A stretch of 64,000 nucleotides of DNA from Thermoleophilia bacterium (GTDB lineage Bacteria > Actinomycetota > Thermoleophilia > UBA2241): positions 1-64,000 of the forward strand of contig JAWKKE010000008.1 in assembly GCA_041393415.1 (NCBI GenBank). The letters are read 5' to 3'. Both the position numbers and the translations under genes were made by a program. The notes under the pieces are model-generated. The model saw only the letters and a list, made by a program, of their open reading frames with translations, searched no databases and had not been told where the DNA came from. Shown one piece after another: positions 19,457 through 27,812 of this stretch (its first letter is position 1; every line of letters starts with the position of its first letter).

Positions 19457-19828
19457 ATGGATTCGATCATCCGCTCACTCGATTTCGTCGCCGTCCCCTC
19501 GCGCGACGCCGAACGCACGCGGGCGTTCTACGTCGAGACTCTGGGGCTGCGACCGGACGACAAGGCCCATTACGAGTTCTGGGTCGGGAGTACGTGCTTC
19601 GGCATCTGGGAGCCCGAGAAGCTAGGCGGCGGGCCGTTCGTGCCGCAGAAGCAGGCCCATCTCGCCCTGCACGTCGACGACGTCGCCGAGGCGCGCGCGG
19701 CGCTCGAAGAAAAGGGCATTCAGTTCCTCGGAGACACGTTCGACACCGGCGTGTGCCACATGGCCTTCTTCGCCGACCCAGACGGCAACGCCTTGATGCT
19801 GCACCACCGTTACAAGCCGCGGCCGTAA
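19457..19828 (+). CDS. VOC/glyoxalase family protein
   Basis: 123-residue single-module vicinal-oxygen-chelate protein: the first beta-alpha-beta unit contains FVAVPSRDAERTRAFYVETLGL, and the second HLALHVDDVAEARAALEEKG and FFADPDGNALMLHHR. The pattern is typical of glyoxalase/bleomycin-resistance/dioxygenase-fold proteins that act as dimers around a metal. The start at 19457 follows AAGGAGG. Substrate cannot be predicted. DUF362 follows 32 nt later and may be co-transcribed. Confidence 0.85.
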   Translation: MDSIIRSLDFVAVPSRDAERTRAFYVETLGLRPDDKAHYEFWVGSTCFGIWEPEKLGGGPFVPQKQAHLALHVDDVAEARAALEEKGIQFLGDTFDTGVCHMAFFADPDGNALMLHHRYKPRP

Positions 19829-19860
19829 TCGATTTCCGGCCGACGGGGCATACTCGTAGC

Positions 19861-20829
19861 ATGCGACGCCTCACCAGAGCCGAGTTCCTGCGCGCCGGCG
19901 CCGTGAGCGGCGCGGTAGCGCTCTCCGGCGCCGGCGCGGTCACGTTCGCCGCCTGCGGCGGTTCCTCCGGCGAGGCGCCGGCGGCGCGCAACGCCACGCC
20001 ACAGGTAATCGCCCGGCGCAAGGACCGGCCGGCGACGCCGACGCTGGCCATCGCCAGCGGTCCGTCGCCGGCCGACAACACCGCCCGCGCGGTGGCGGCG
20101 GCGGGCGGCATGGCCGCCTACGTGCAGAGCGGCGACGTCGTCGTCGTGAAGCCGAACATGGTCACCGGGCGAGCCCCGGAGTACGCCGCGACGACCAACC
20201 CGGAGGTCGTCGCCACACTCGTGCGCTTGGCACGTGATGCCGGCGCCAAGCGCGTCCTCGTAATGGACAACCCCACTTCGGACGCGCGTTCCGCCTACTC
20301 GCTGAGCGGCATCGCCGACGCCGCGGATGCCGCCGGCGCCGAGGTTCACTTCATGACCGACGCGGGCTACCGCGACTACGTCATCCCCGGCTCACTCCTC
20401 GGCACGCATCCCCTCTACAGCCCAGCCGTGGACGCCGACGTCCTCATCACGGTACCGATCGCCAAACAGCACGGCTCGGCCACGCTCACCCTCGCGGGCA
20501 AGAACCTGATGGGTATCTGCAACAAGCGCTCGCGCCTCCACACCAAGGGTCTCAGCCGTGGCATCGCCGAGCTCGCCGCGGCCTTCGTCCCCGACCTCGC
20601 CGTGATCGACGCGACGCGGATTCTCGTGCGCAATGGCCCCAACGGTGGGAACCTCGACGACGTCGTCACCAAGAACACGGTCGTCGCCTGCGCCGACTGG
20701 GTGGCGGCCGATGCCTGGGTTACGAGGCTCTTCGGCCTCACTCCCCAGGATGTTCCCTACCTGACTGCGGCCGCCGACATGAACCTGGGCACCATCGACC
20801 TGCGGTCACAACCCATCAAGCACGTCTGA
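19861..20829 (+). CDS. DUF362 protein with twin-arginine-like lipoprotein signal
   Basis: 322-residue exported protein. The N-terminus (MRRLTRAEFLRAGAVSGAV, then TFAACGGSS) looks like a Tat signal and also has a possible lipobox cysteine. The DUF362 body includes VVVKPNMVTG, TNPEVVATLVRLARDAGAK, VDADVLITVPIAKQHG and GNLDDVVTKNTVVACADWVAADA. DUF362 proteins are often found beside iron-sulfur proteins; here a membrane polyferredoxin starts 2 nt after the stop, so the two are translationally coupled and probably form one envelope redox unit. Reaction unknown. Confidence 0.85.
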   Translation: MRRLTRAEFLRAGAVSGAVALSGAGAVTFAACGGSSGEAPAARNATPQVIARRKDRPATPTLAIASGPSPADNTARAVAAAGGMAAYVQSGDVVVVKPNMVTGRAPEYAATTNPEVVATLVRLARDAGAKRVLVMDNPTSDARSAYSLSGIADAADAAGAEVHFMTDAGYRDYVIPGSLLGTHPLYSPAVDADVLITVPIAKQHGSATLTLAGKNLMGICNKRSRLHTKGLSRGIAELAAAFVPDLAVIDATRILVRNGPNGGNLDDVVTKNTVVACADWVAADAWVTRLFGLTPQDVPYLTAAADMNLGTIDLRSQPIKHV

Positions 20830-20831
20830 GC

Positions 20832-22478
20832 ATGCCGGCCAACCCGAGGCACGCCACCACCTCCAACGCCTCGCGCGACCGCTGGCGGCGCCTGCGCCGA
20901 GTCCGTCGTCTGGTGCAGATCGTCGCTTTCCTGCTGTTCGTCGTTCTGCTCGTCCTCACGCAGCAACGCAGTTCGGGGTCACCCTGGGCCGGCCTGTTCT
21001 TTCGACTCGACCCACTCGCGGGCATCAGCGCCATGCTCGCAGCGCGCGCATGGTTGCCGCTCTTCGCCCTCGGCATGATCACCATCGTCGTTACGCTCTC
21101 GTTCGGTCGCGTCTGGTGCGGCTGGATCTGCCCCATGGGAACGCTCCTCGAGTGGCTACGCTGGCCCGGCGCGGAGCGCACCGGTCGGCACATCCCGGAT
21201 TCGCTGCGCTTAGGGAAGTACGCGCTACTCGGCGTCATCCTCGGCATGGCCGCGCTCGGAAGCCTCACGCTGCTGATCCTCGATCCCATCGGTCTGCTCA
21301 CGCGCGGCGCCACGGTAGCCGTCTTGCCGGCGCTCGACGCGGCGCTCATCGCTCTCCAATCCGCACTCGCGAACTGGGAGCCGACGCAGGGCGTCGGCTT
21401 CTGGATGCAGCAGCACGCCCAGGGCAGCGTCTATCCGCCGGCCGCCTCGCACTACGCACAAGCGATCGCTATCGTCGCGCTGCTCGCGATCATCGTCGCG
21501 CTCAATGTGCTCGCCGACCGCTTCTGGTGCCGCTACCTCTGTCCCCTCGGCGGACTCCTCGCCCTCCTCGCCCGCATCCAGGTGCTGCGGCCGCAGGTGA
21601 CGGCAAGCTGTACAACATGCGGCGCCTGCAATCGGTCGTGCCGGCTGGGCGCGATCACGCCGGCGACAGGCAGTGCGGAGACCGGTGAACGCCAGACTCC
21701 GCACGTCGTCACGGCCGAGTGCACGATGTGCCTGGATTGCCTGACGGCCTGCTCGCGAGGCGGCGCGATGACCATGGGTACGGCAGCGCCGCGACTCCCG
21801 CAGCAGTCGTTCGACCCCGGGCGGCGCGCCTTCCTCACCGCCGCCGGACTCGGCGCCGGAGCCCTGGCCGGCGCCGGCGCAGCGGCGGCTCTCGGCATCA
21901 ACGCGCCTGCCGCCGAGGCGGATGCCCGCCTCATCCGGCCGCCGGGCGCGCAGGACGAGGAACGATTCACCGCACAGTGCATCCGCTGCGGCGAATGCCT
22001 CCTTGTCTGCCCCACCGCCGGCCTGCAGCCGGCGCTCCTTCAAGGCGGACTCGGGGCGATCTGGACCCCCGTCCTCACGCCGCGCCTCGGGTACTGCGAC
22101 TACACGTGCAATGCCTGCGGGCACGTCTGCCCATCGGGCGCCATACCCGCGCTCGATCTCCCCGTGAAGCAGACCCAGGTGATCGGCCGCGCCGCCATCG
22201 ACCGCAGCCGCTGTCTGCCCTGGGCCCTCGGGCAGCCGTGCCTCATCTGCGAGGAGATGTGCCCCGTGCCCGAGAAGGCGATCGTGATGGACGAACCGCA
22301 ACTCGTGACGCGCGACGACGGCACGCAAGACACCATCGCGCGACCGTACGTCGTCAATCAGCGCTGCATCGGCTGCGGCATCTGCGAGAACAAGTGCCCG
22401 GTAGAAGGCACCGCGGCGATCGTCGTGAGACGATCGAGCGGCGCGCAAGGACGTCAGCGCCGCGGACAGTCGACGTAG
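20832..22478 (+). CDS. Membrane polyferredoxin with internal Tat-like segment
   Basis: 548 residues. Four or more N-terminal membrane helices frame two NapH/YccM-type motifs, CGWICPMG and CRYLCPLG. Cytoplasmic ferredoxin clusters follow: CTTCGACNRSC and CTMCLDCLTAC. A second hydrophobic stretch (GRRAFLTAAGLGAGALAG, near residue 335) resembles a Tat signal or extra helix. After it come further 4Fe-4S clusters: CIRCGECLLVCP, CNACGHVCPSG, CLICEEMCPVP and CIGCGICENKCPVEG. The protein therefore looks like a fusion of a NapH-type membrane ferredoxin with a NapG-type exported one, placing clusters on both sides of the membrane. It is coupled to DUF362; its stop lies 3 nt from the convergent atpG stop. 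Confidence 0.87.
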   Translation: MPANPRHATTSNASRDRWRRLRRVRRLVQIVAFLLFVVLLVLTQQRSSGSPWAGLFFRLDPLAGISAMLAARAWLPLFALGMITIVVTLSFGRVWCGWICPMGTLLEWLRWPGAERTGRHIPDSLRLGKYALLGVILGMAALGSLTLLILDPIGLLTRGATVAVLPALDAALIALQSALANWEPTQGVGFWMQQHAQGSVYPPAASHYAQAIAIVALLAIIVALNVLADRFWCRYLCPLGGLLALLARIQVLRPQVTASCTTCGACNRSCRLGAITPATGSAETGERQTPHVVTAECTMCLDCLTACSRGGAMTMGTAAPRLPQQSFDPGRRAFLTAAGLGAGALAGAGAAAALGINAPAAEADARLIRPPGAQDEERFTAQCIRCGECLLVCPTAGLQPALLQGGLGAIWTPVLTPRLGYCDYTCNACGHVCPSGAIPALDLPVKQTQVIGRAAIDRSRCLPWALGQPCLICEEMCPVPEKAIVMDEPQLVTRDDGTQDTIARPYVVNQRCIGCGICENKCPVEGTAAIVVRRSSGAQGRQRRGQST

Positions 22479-22481
22479 AGC

Positions 22482-23363
22482 TCAGTCCTGCGTCTCGAGG
22501 ACCTCGAAGCCCGCGACGACGTCGAGAAGCTCCTCCGTAATCGAGTCCTGACGCATGCGACGGTACATGCCGCTGAGCTCATCGAGCGTCTCGTCGATGT
22601 TGCGCTCAGCGGCCTGCATGGCCAGCAGCCGAGTAGCGTGTTCGCTCGAGAGGGACTCGGCGCCGGCGCGATAGACACTCAGGAAGAGGTACTCGCGCAC
22701 GAGCGTGGCGAAGAGATCGTCGACGGCCATGGAATACGTGGGCAAGCGCCGCGACGGCCACGGCGCCGTCATGAGCGTGCGCAGCCAGCCGGGGTCGAGC
22801 GGCAGCACCTGACGCACCTCGGGCGTCGCGGTGGCGTGCTCGGTGCGCTGGTTGTGCACGAGGAGCACGCGCTCAACGCCCGCCTCCCGGCGCCAGCGAT
22901 CGACGATCATGATGACGGCCTGCGATGTAGCGACGAGTCCAGACGGGGCGCCCGGCAGCATCAGCGTCTCCTCCGGGCGCTCGCCTGCCGCCTCGAGACG
23001 CGCCGCCGCACGCCCACCGACGACCAGCCAATGCACCTTGGCCGGCGGGTCTTCGCCGGCGTGGGCGTGCTCTCGAGCCACGTCGCCGATCTGTTCGTTG
23101 AACCGGCCACAGAGTCCGTGATCCGAGCCGAAGACGATCACCGCCAACGACCCGTGACTTGAGCGCGCTGGCAACGCGTGCGCGAACCCCTGCAGAGCAA
23201 CGTGAAAGCCGAGCTCGAGCGCATGACTGTAGACCTTCAGCGAAGCGACGGAGTCTTCGTACTGTTTGATGCTCACCGCCGAGAGCGACTTCATGGTCTT
23301 GACGATCGACTCTAGATCCTCCGTCGTCGCGATACGGCGGCCAAGTCCCTCAAGCGTCTCCAC
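22482..23363 (-). CDS. atpG: N-ATPase F1 gamma subunit
   Basis: Central-stalk subunit, 293 residues. The N-terminal helix (GRRIATTEDLESIVKTMKSLSAVSI) and the C-terminal one (LLAMQAAERNIDETLDELSGMYRRMRQDSITEELLDV) form the rotating coiled coil; the mid region has VIVFGSDHGLCGRFNEQI. I use the GTG at 23363 because GGAGGG lies 6-7 nt upstream and the protein then begins METLEGLGRR, as expected for gamma; the longer frame is Arg-rich and unconvincing. Overlaps the 3' end of atpA by 14 nt. Last gene of the operon. Confidence 0.93.
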   Translation of the reverse strand: METLEGLGRRIATTEDLESIVKTMKSLSAVSIKQYEDSVASLKVYSHALELGFHVALQGFAHALPARSSHGSLAVIVFGSDHGLCGRFNEQIGDVAREHAHAGEDPPAKVHWLVVGGRAAARLEAAGERPEETLMLPGAPSGLVATSQAVIMIVDRWRREAGVERVLLVHNQRTEHATATPEVRQVLPLDPGWLRTLMTAPWPSRRLPTYSMAVDDLFATLVREYLFLSVYRAGAESLSSEHATRLLAMQAAERNIDETLDELSGMYRRMRQDSITEELLDVVAGFEVLETQD

Positions 23364-24939
23364 GGCCGCCCTCCGTCGTCGCGGCAACCATCTCGTCGAC
23401 CGCTGCCCGCGCCGCCCCCAAGAGCGTCTCACGCTCCTCCGGCGCGAGCTTGGCGCCACCGGCGATGCGTGCGCCGAGGTCCGCGTGCGTGCGTGGCAGC
23501 CCCCGGCAGAGCGCCGCCTCTGCCACGCCGATCTGCTCCACAGGGATCTCGTCGTAGGCGCCCTGTGTCGCCCCCAGGAGCACCGCGACCTGCTCGGCGA
23601 CCGTCAAGGGCGCGCTCTCGTCCTGTTTGAGGATCTCGCGCACGCGCCGGCCCCGCTCGAGCCGCCGGCGCGTGTCCTCATCGAGCCGCGTGCCGAAGCG
23701 GGCGAACGTCTCGAGCTCCTCGAACTGTGCGTACATGAGGCGCAGGTCGCCCGCCACCTGCCGCAGGGCCGGAAGCTGCGCCTTGCCGCCAACGCGGGAG
23801 ACCGACTTGCCGATGTCGATCGCCGGCAACTGCCCGCGCTGAAAGAGCTGCGGCGAGAGGTAGATCTGGCCATCCGTGATCGAGATCAGGTTGGTGGGGA
23901 TGTAGGCCGAGAGGTTCTGCGCCTGCGTCTCGATGATCGGCAGCGCCGTGAGCGAGCCGTTGCCTCTCTCGGGACTCAGACGCATGGCGCGCTCCAGGAG
24001 GCGCGCGTGGATGAAGAAGATGTCGCCCGGATACGCTTCGCGGCCCGGCGGGCGCCGCAGGAGCAACGAGAGCTCCCGATAGGCGCGCGCGTGCCGCGTG
24101 AGGTCGTCGTAGACGATGAGCACGTCGCGACCTTGATCGACGAAGTACTCGGCCATCGACGTGGCGGCATACGGCGCCACGTACTGCAGACCAGGGGCAT
24201 CCTCACCTGCAGCGGCGACGACGAAGCTGTGCTCGAGCGCGCCCAGAGCGCGCAGACGCGCGATCACCTGCGCCACCGACGAGCCGCGCTGGCCAATGGC
24301 GCAGTACACGCAGACGACGCCTGTGTCGCGCTGATTCAGGATGGCGTCGACGGCGATCGCCGTCTTACCGCTCTGGCGATCGCCGAGGATGAGCTCGCGC
24401 TGGCCGCGGCCGATGGGGATGGCCGCGTCGATCGCTTTGATACCGGTCTGCAGCGGCGTCTCGACCGGCGCCCGATCGATGATCGCCGGCGCCGGGCGCT
24501 CGATCGGTCGCCGCTCTGCGGCCGCGATGGGCGGCCCGTCGTCGAGCGGCCGCCCCAGAGCGTCGACCACACGCCCCAGTAGAGCATCGCCGACCGGCAC
24601 GTCGACGACCTCGCTCGTGCGTTGCGCCGCCGCGCCGGCGCCGAGCTGCTCGCTCGGGCCGAGGAGGATCACGCCGATGTCGTCCACGCGCAAGTCCGAC
24701 GCAAGGCCGAGGAGGTCACCGGGAAAGCGGATGAGCTCGCCGTCGCGCACGGTCGTGAAGCCGCGCACGCGCGCGGTACCGCTACCGACCTCGACGACGC
24801 TGCCGATCTCGTGGACGGCGAGGTCGGCCTTGTGTCGCTCCTGCGCCTCACGTACGGCCGTGAAGACCGCCGCCTCAACCTCTGCCAGCGGCGATGCCGC
24901 GTGACCGGCGAGCTGCACGGACGACGGATCAGTGTTCAT
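23350..24939 (-). CDS. atpA: N-ATPase F1 alpha subunit
   Basis: 529-residue non-catalytic nucleotide-binding subunit. P-loop GDRQSGKT, VIVYDDLTRHARAYRELSLL and the ISITDGQIYL region are all present. The ATG at 24939 overlaps the atpF stop as ATGA; an upstream in-frame start would sit inside atpF. Gene order b-alpha-gamma with no delta gene between b and alpha is a hallmark of the N-type operon. Confidence 0.95.
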   Translation of the reverse strand: MNTDPSSVQLAGHAASPLAEVEAAVFTAVREAQERHKADLAVHEIGSVVEVGSGTARVRGFTTVRDGELIRFPGDLLGLASDLRVDDIGVILLGPSEQLGAGAAAQRTSEVVDVPVGDALLGRVVDALGRPLDDGPPIAAAERRPIERPAPAIIDRAPVETPLQTGIKAIDAAIPIGRGQRELILGDRQSGKTAIAVDAILNQRDTGVVCVYCAIGQRGSSVAQVIARLRALGALEHSFVVAAAGEDAPGLQYVAPYAATSMAEYFVDQGRDVLIVYDDLTRHARAYRELSLLLRRPPGREAYPGDIFFIHARLLERAMRLSPERGNGSLTALPIIETQAQNLSAYIPTNLISITDGQIYLSPQLFQRGQLPAIDIGKSVSRVGGKAQLPALRQVAGDLRLMYAQFEELETFARFGTRLDEDTRRRLERGRRVREILKQDESAPLTVAEQVAVLLGATQGAYDEIPVEQIGVAEAALCRGLPRTHADLGARIAGGAKLAPEERETLLGAARAAVDEMVAATTEGGRGDA

Positions 24940-25736
24940 GACGCGCTCACTTCGCTCGTGACTGGCGCCGGGGCTGCCGGCAGGCGACCCGCCAGCATGT
25001 CGCTCAAGCTCTTCTCCAATCTGTTCAAGTAGTCGTCGAAGGTCCATTTCACCGTCTGGCTCCCGGCGCGCAACTCGATGCCGAACGGGCCCGCCGGTGC
25101 CGCCGAGTACACCACTTCGACATCGGCGCCGAGCGCCGCCTGCACGCCGGCAAGCAAGCGCGCGCGAGCCTGCTCGCTCGGCTCCAGCCGGCTCTCGACG
25201 GTGACCACACCCGCCTCGCGCGCGCCAGCGAGCAGCTTGTCGCGCATCGCCGGATCCAGCTCCTCCATGTGCCGCAAGAACACGTCGATCATCTGCGTCT
25301 CGAGATCCGCATCGGCCATCTCACGCAGCATTTGGCGGGCAAGCGCGATGTACTCATCGGCGACGCGCCGGCGCAGACCCAGCAGGAACTGCTCCTGCTG
25401 CGCCTCGATCTGCCCGAGCCATTCGCGCCGTCTGGCGTCGGCCGCGGCGCGCGCCTCGATGAGGAGCTTGCGCTTCGTGGCGTCGGCGTCTGCACGCGCC
25501 TCACTCAGGATCGCCTGCTTGCGACCCTCCAACTCGGCCTGCTCCGCCTGATACGCGCGGCCCTGCGCCGCGGCGTCCTCTTGCGCCTGTGCCGCCTCCG
25601 CAAGCTGATCGGCGATGCGCTGCTCGCGCTTGTCCATCGCCCTGATGACCGGGCCGTAGAGAAAGCGGTGCAGCAGCCAGACCAGAATCAGGAAGTTGAC
25701 GACTTGGGCGACAACGGTGATCCAGTCGATGCTCAT
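24936..25736 (-). CDS. atpF: N-ATPase Fo b subunit, long form
   Basis: One N-terminal membrane helix (VVAQVVNFLILVWLLHRFL) is followed by a long Ala/Glu/Arg/Gln helical stalk and a globular C-terminal part. At 266 residues it is much longer than a usual b subunit of about 160; the extra C-terminus (TVESRLEPSEQARARLLAGV) resembles the C-terminal domain of delta, in keeping with the absence of a separate delta gene in N-ATPases. Start at 25736 is 3 nt after the atpE stop, with no independent ribosome binding site. Confidence 0.92.
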   Translation of the reverse strand: MSIDWITVVAQVVNFLILVWLLHRFLYGPVIRAMDKREQRIADQLAEAAQAQEDAAAQGRAYQAEQAELEGRKQAILSEARADADATKRKLLIEARAAADARRREWLGQIEAQQEQFLLGLRRRVADEYIALARQMLREMADADLETQMIDVFLRHMEELDPAMRDKLLAGAREAGVVTVESRLEPSEQARARLLAGVQAALGADVEVVYSAAPAGPFGIELRAGSQTVKWTFDDYLNRLEKSLSDMLAGRLPAAPAPVTSEVSAS

Positions 25737-25739
25737 GCG

Positions 25740-26006
25740 TTATGGCTGGACGGCGCTCCAGTAGGGATTGGCGAAGATCAAGATCATGGCGACGACGAAG
25801 CAGTAGATCGCCGTCGACTCAATCATCGCGAGACTGACGAAAAGCGTCCTCGTGATCGTGCTGGCCTCGTCGGGCTGCTGCGCGATCGCCGCCAGCGCTT
25901 GAGCGGCGGCGCGCGCTTCGCCGAGGGCCGGTCCGACAGAGCCGATGGCGATCGTCAGACCGGCGGTGACGATCGACGCGACGCCGATCCAACCGGTGTT
26001 GTCCAT
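25740..26006 (-). CDS. atpE: N-ATPase Fo c subunit, Na+-type
   Basis: 88-residue hairpin of two membrane helices forming the rotor ring. Helix 1 has GPALGEA with a carboxylate at E30; helix 2 has E63-S64-T65 (ESTAIY), which matches the Na+-ligand triad of Na+-translocating c subunits. Two carboxylates per hairpin, with E30 in place of the Gln of Ilyobacter-type rings, is the known N-ATPase pattern. The polar loop carries QQPD. AAGGAG lies ahead of the ATG. Ion choice is inferred from residues only. Confidence 0.95.
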   Translation of the reverse strand: MDNTGWIGVASIVTAGLTIAIGSVGPALGEARAAAQALAAIAQQPDEASTITRTLFVSLAMIESTAIYCFVVAMILIFANPYWSAVQP

Positions 26007-26031
26007 GCCTGTCTCCTTCTCCTGACGCGGT

Positions 26032-26766
26032 TCACGTGGTCTCTGGGGGTGCGGGCGGCGCCGAGGGCGGCCCGCCGCCCGCCCTGGCCGCGGTCTCCTC
26101 GGCGCTCTGCGAGGCCGAAGCGATGTAGACCGTGGCCAGCACGGCGAAGATGTACGCCTGGATCATTCCGGTCAGCAGGCCCAGAAGCTGCATGACGAGC
26201 GGAAACAGGAACGGTGTGAGACCGAGCAAGATGGCGACGATCACCGTGCCGCTCATGATGTTGCCGTACAGACGAATCGCGAGCGCGATCGTGCGCGTGA
26301 TCTCGCCGAGAACGTTGAACGGCAGCATCAGCGGCGTGGGTTTGACGTAGCCGCGTAGATAGCCCCCCACCCCCCTCTGGATGATGCCGTACGTAGGTAC
26401 GGCAACCAGCACACAGAGGGCGAGCGCAGTCGTCGTCGAGAGCGACCCCGTCGGCGGTTTGAAGCCGGGCACAACCGCGAGCAGGTTCGACGTCGCAATG
26501 AAGAGGAAGAGGGTGCCGATGAACGGCAGGTAGCGGCTCGGCGCCTGACCGCTGATCTCGTGGATCTGATCGCGCACGCCGGCGATGACGACCTCGACGG
26601 CATTCTGCCAGCGCGAGGGCGTACCTTCGTCGCTGAGACGCCGGGTGAGCAACCATGAGCCGACCACGAGAATCACCATGACGAGCCACGTGTAGACCAC
26701 GGTCGCCGTGAGCCCGTAGCCGTGCCAGCTCCACAGCACCCATTCGTCGGGGCTGATCTCGATCAT
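26032..26766 (-). CDS. atpB: N-ATPase Fo a subunit
   Basis: 244-residue integral stator subunit forming the ion half-channels. The penultimate helix contains the key arginine in ALAIRLYGNIMSGT, and the last helix IQAYIFAVLATVYIASA. The ATG at 26766 overlaps the atpR stop as ATGA. A frame opening far upstream crosses atpR and is not credible. Confidence 0.93.
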   Translation of the reverse strand: MIEISPDEWVLWSWHGYGLTATVVYTWLVMVILVVGSWLLTRRLSDEGTPSRWQNAVEVVIAGVRDQIHEISGQAPSRYLPFIGTLFLFIATSNLLAVVPGFKPPTGSLSTTTALALCVLVAVPTYGIIQRGVGGYLRGYVKPTPLMLPFNVLGEITRTIALAIRLYGNIMSGTVIVAILLGLTPFLFPLVMQLLGLLTGMIQAYIFAVLATVYIASASQSAEETAARAGGGPPSAPPAPPETT

Positions 26767-27098
26767 GGAGCGCCCCCTCGGGAACCCGAGCTCCGCGCCG
26801 CCAGCGCGGCACGCGGACCCAGTCGCCGAGTCAGCGCGATCCGCGTCAGCAGGAAGCCGACCACGCAGGCAAGAAGCCGCAGCGGGCTCCCCGCCATGAC
26901 GAGGTAGAACCCGCCGAGCAGCAGCGCTATGCGGCCGACCATGCTCAGCAGCAGCCACACACCGGGATACTTGAGCCGCGGCTGCCGGCGCACGGTGTAC
27001 CACAGGCCGAGCAGGTAGAGAGCGCCGAGGGCGGCTCCGGCGACAAGAGCCGCCAGCACACCCACTGCGTCCGCTGTTCCCGTCACCGCATCAGTCAT
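26763..27098 (-). CDS. atpR: N-ATPase accessory membrane protein AtpR
   Basis: 111-residue protein with three hydrophobic segments (LAALVAGAALGALYLLGLW, WLLLSMVGRIALLLGGFYLVM, LLACVVGFLLTRI). Such a short protein between atpQ and atpB is diagnostic for N-ATPase operons, where AtpR has been proposed to help c-ring assembly. Start chosen at the ATG at 27098, overlapping the atpQ stop; a GTG at 27107 is the alternative. Confidence 0.85.
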   Translation of the reverse strand: MTDAVTGTADAVGVLAALVAGAALGALYLLGLWYTVRRQPRLKYPGVWLLLSMVGRIALLLGGFYLVMAGSPLRLLACVVGFLLTRIALTRRLGPRAALAARSSGSRGGAP

Positions 27099-27402
27099 CG
27101 CGATCACGCCCTTCGCGCTTGACCCAGTACCAGGCGTTCACGCATCCGAGAACCACGCCGATGAAGAGCAGCGTCAGCGTCCAGGAGATCGTGTCGTCGA
27201 GCCGCCTGTCGAGCCAGTAGCCGATCCCCGCGCCGACCAGCGTCGGCACGGCCACCGACCACCCCACGATGCCGAACATGCCGAGGCCGAACCAGACGCT
27301 GCGTTCCGGTCGACTGCGCGCTGCGATCTTCCGTTCGGCCTTGTGGCCCACTTGCTCTGCGGTCTTGGATACGCGCCGCTTCTGTGGCTCCGGCTGACTC
27401 AT
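27091..27402 (-). CDS. atpQ: N-ATPase accessory protein AtpQ (AtpI-like)
   Basis: 103 residues: a basic N-terminal tail, then two membrane helices (GIVGWSVAVPTLVGAGIGYWLD and TLTLLFIGVVLGCVNAWYWV) as in AtpI/F0F1-ATPase subunit 2 proteins. The ATG at 27402 overlaps the atpC stop. Position directly after atpC fits the N-type order D-C-Q-R-B-E-F-A-G. Confidence 0.87.
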   Translation of the reverse strand: MSQPEPQKRRVSKTAEQVGHKAERKIAARSRPERSVWFGLGMFGIVGWSVAVPTLVGAGIGYWLDRRLDDTISWTLTLLFIGVVLGCVNAWYWVKREGRDRDD

Positions 27403-27812
27403 CAGATCTCCTGCCGCAGTTCGATGAAACGACGGACGACGCCTGCCTCCAGGCGCGCGAGGGCGCTGCGCGCCGCGCGCGCATGCTCGTCCAGCTCGAT
27501 GAAACGGCTCTGCACCGTGTCGCGTAACGTCTCGAGATCGGCGCCGGGCACCGCATCGCGCACCGAGACGAGCACCGCGTCCCCCACCTTGACCAGCATG
27601 CCCTCGTCGACGGCCAGGAAACGCTCCTCCCCGTTCACCCAGTAGCTCAAGATGCCCGGAACCAGCGCGGTGACGAAGTCGATGTGCCGCGGCAACATGC
27701 CGAAAGCACCGTTGTGCGCCTCGGCGACGATCTTCGTCGTGTCTTCCTCGACGAGCACGCGATCCGGCAGCGTGACACGCAGTTGCATGGTCTTTGGCGG
27801 CGCGCTAGGCAT
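27402..27812 (-). CDS. atpC: N-ATPase F1 epsilon subunit
   Basis: 136 residues with the N-terminal beta-sandwich (LRVTLPDRVLVEEDTTKIVAEAHNGAFGMLPRHIDFVTAL) and a helical C-terminal part. The start at 27812 overlaps the end of atpD by eight bases; an internal Met eight codons on is possible. Some N-type epsilon proteins carry changed C-terminal helices, and here the tail is Arg/Glu-rich. Confidence 0.92.
   Translation of the reverse strand: MPSAPPKTMQLRVTLPDRVLVEEDTTKIVAEAHNGAFGMLPRHIDFVTALVPGILSYWVNGEERFLAVDEGMLVKVGDAVLVSVRDAVPGADLETLRDTVQSRFIELDEHARAARSALARLEAGVVRRFIELRQEI

Noticed and set aside
22455..22475. Single GGACAGTC near the end of the polyferredoxin gene
   Set aside because: One isolated copy inside coding sequence, with no phased neighbours; not counted as part of the regulon.
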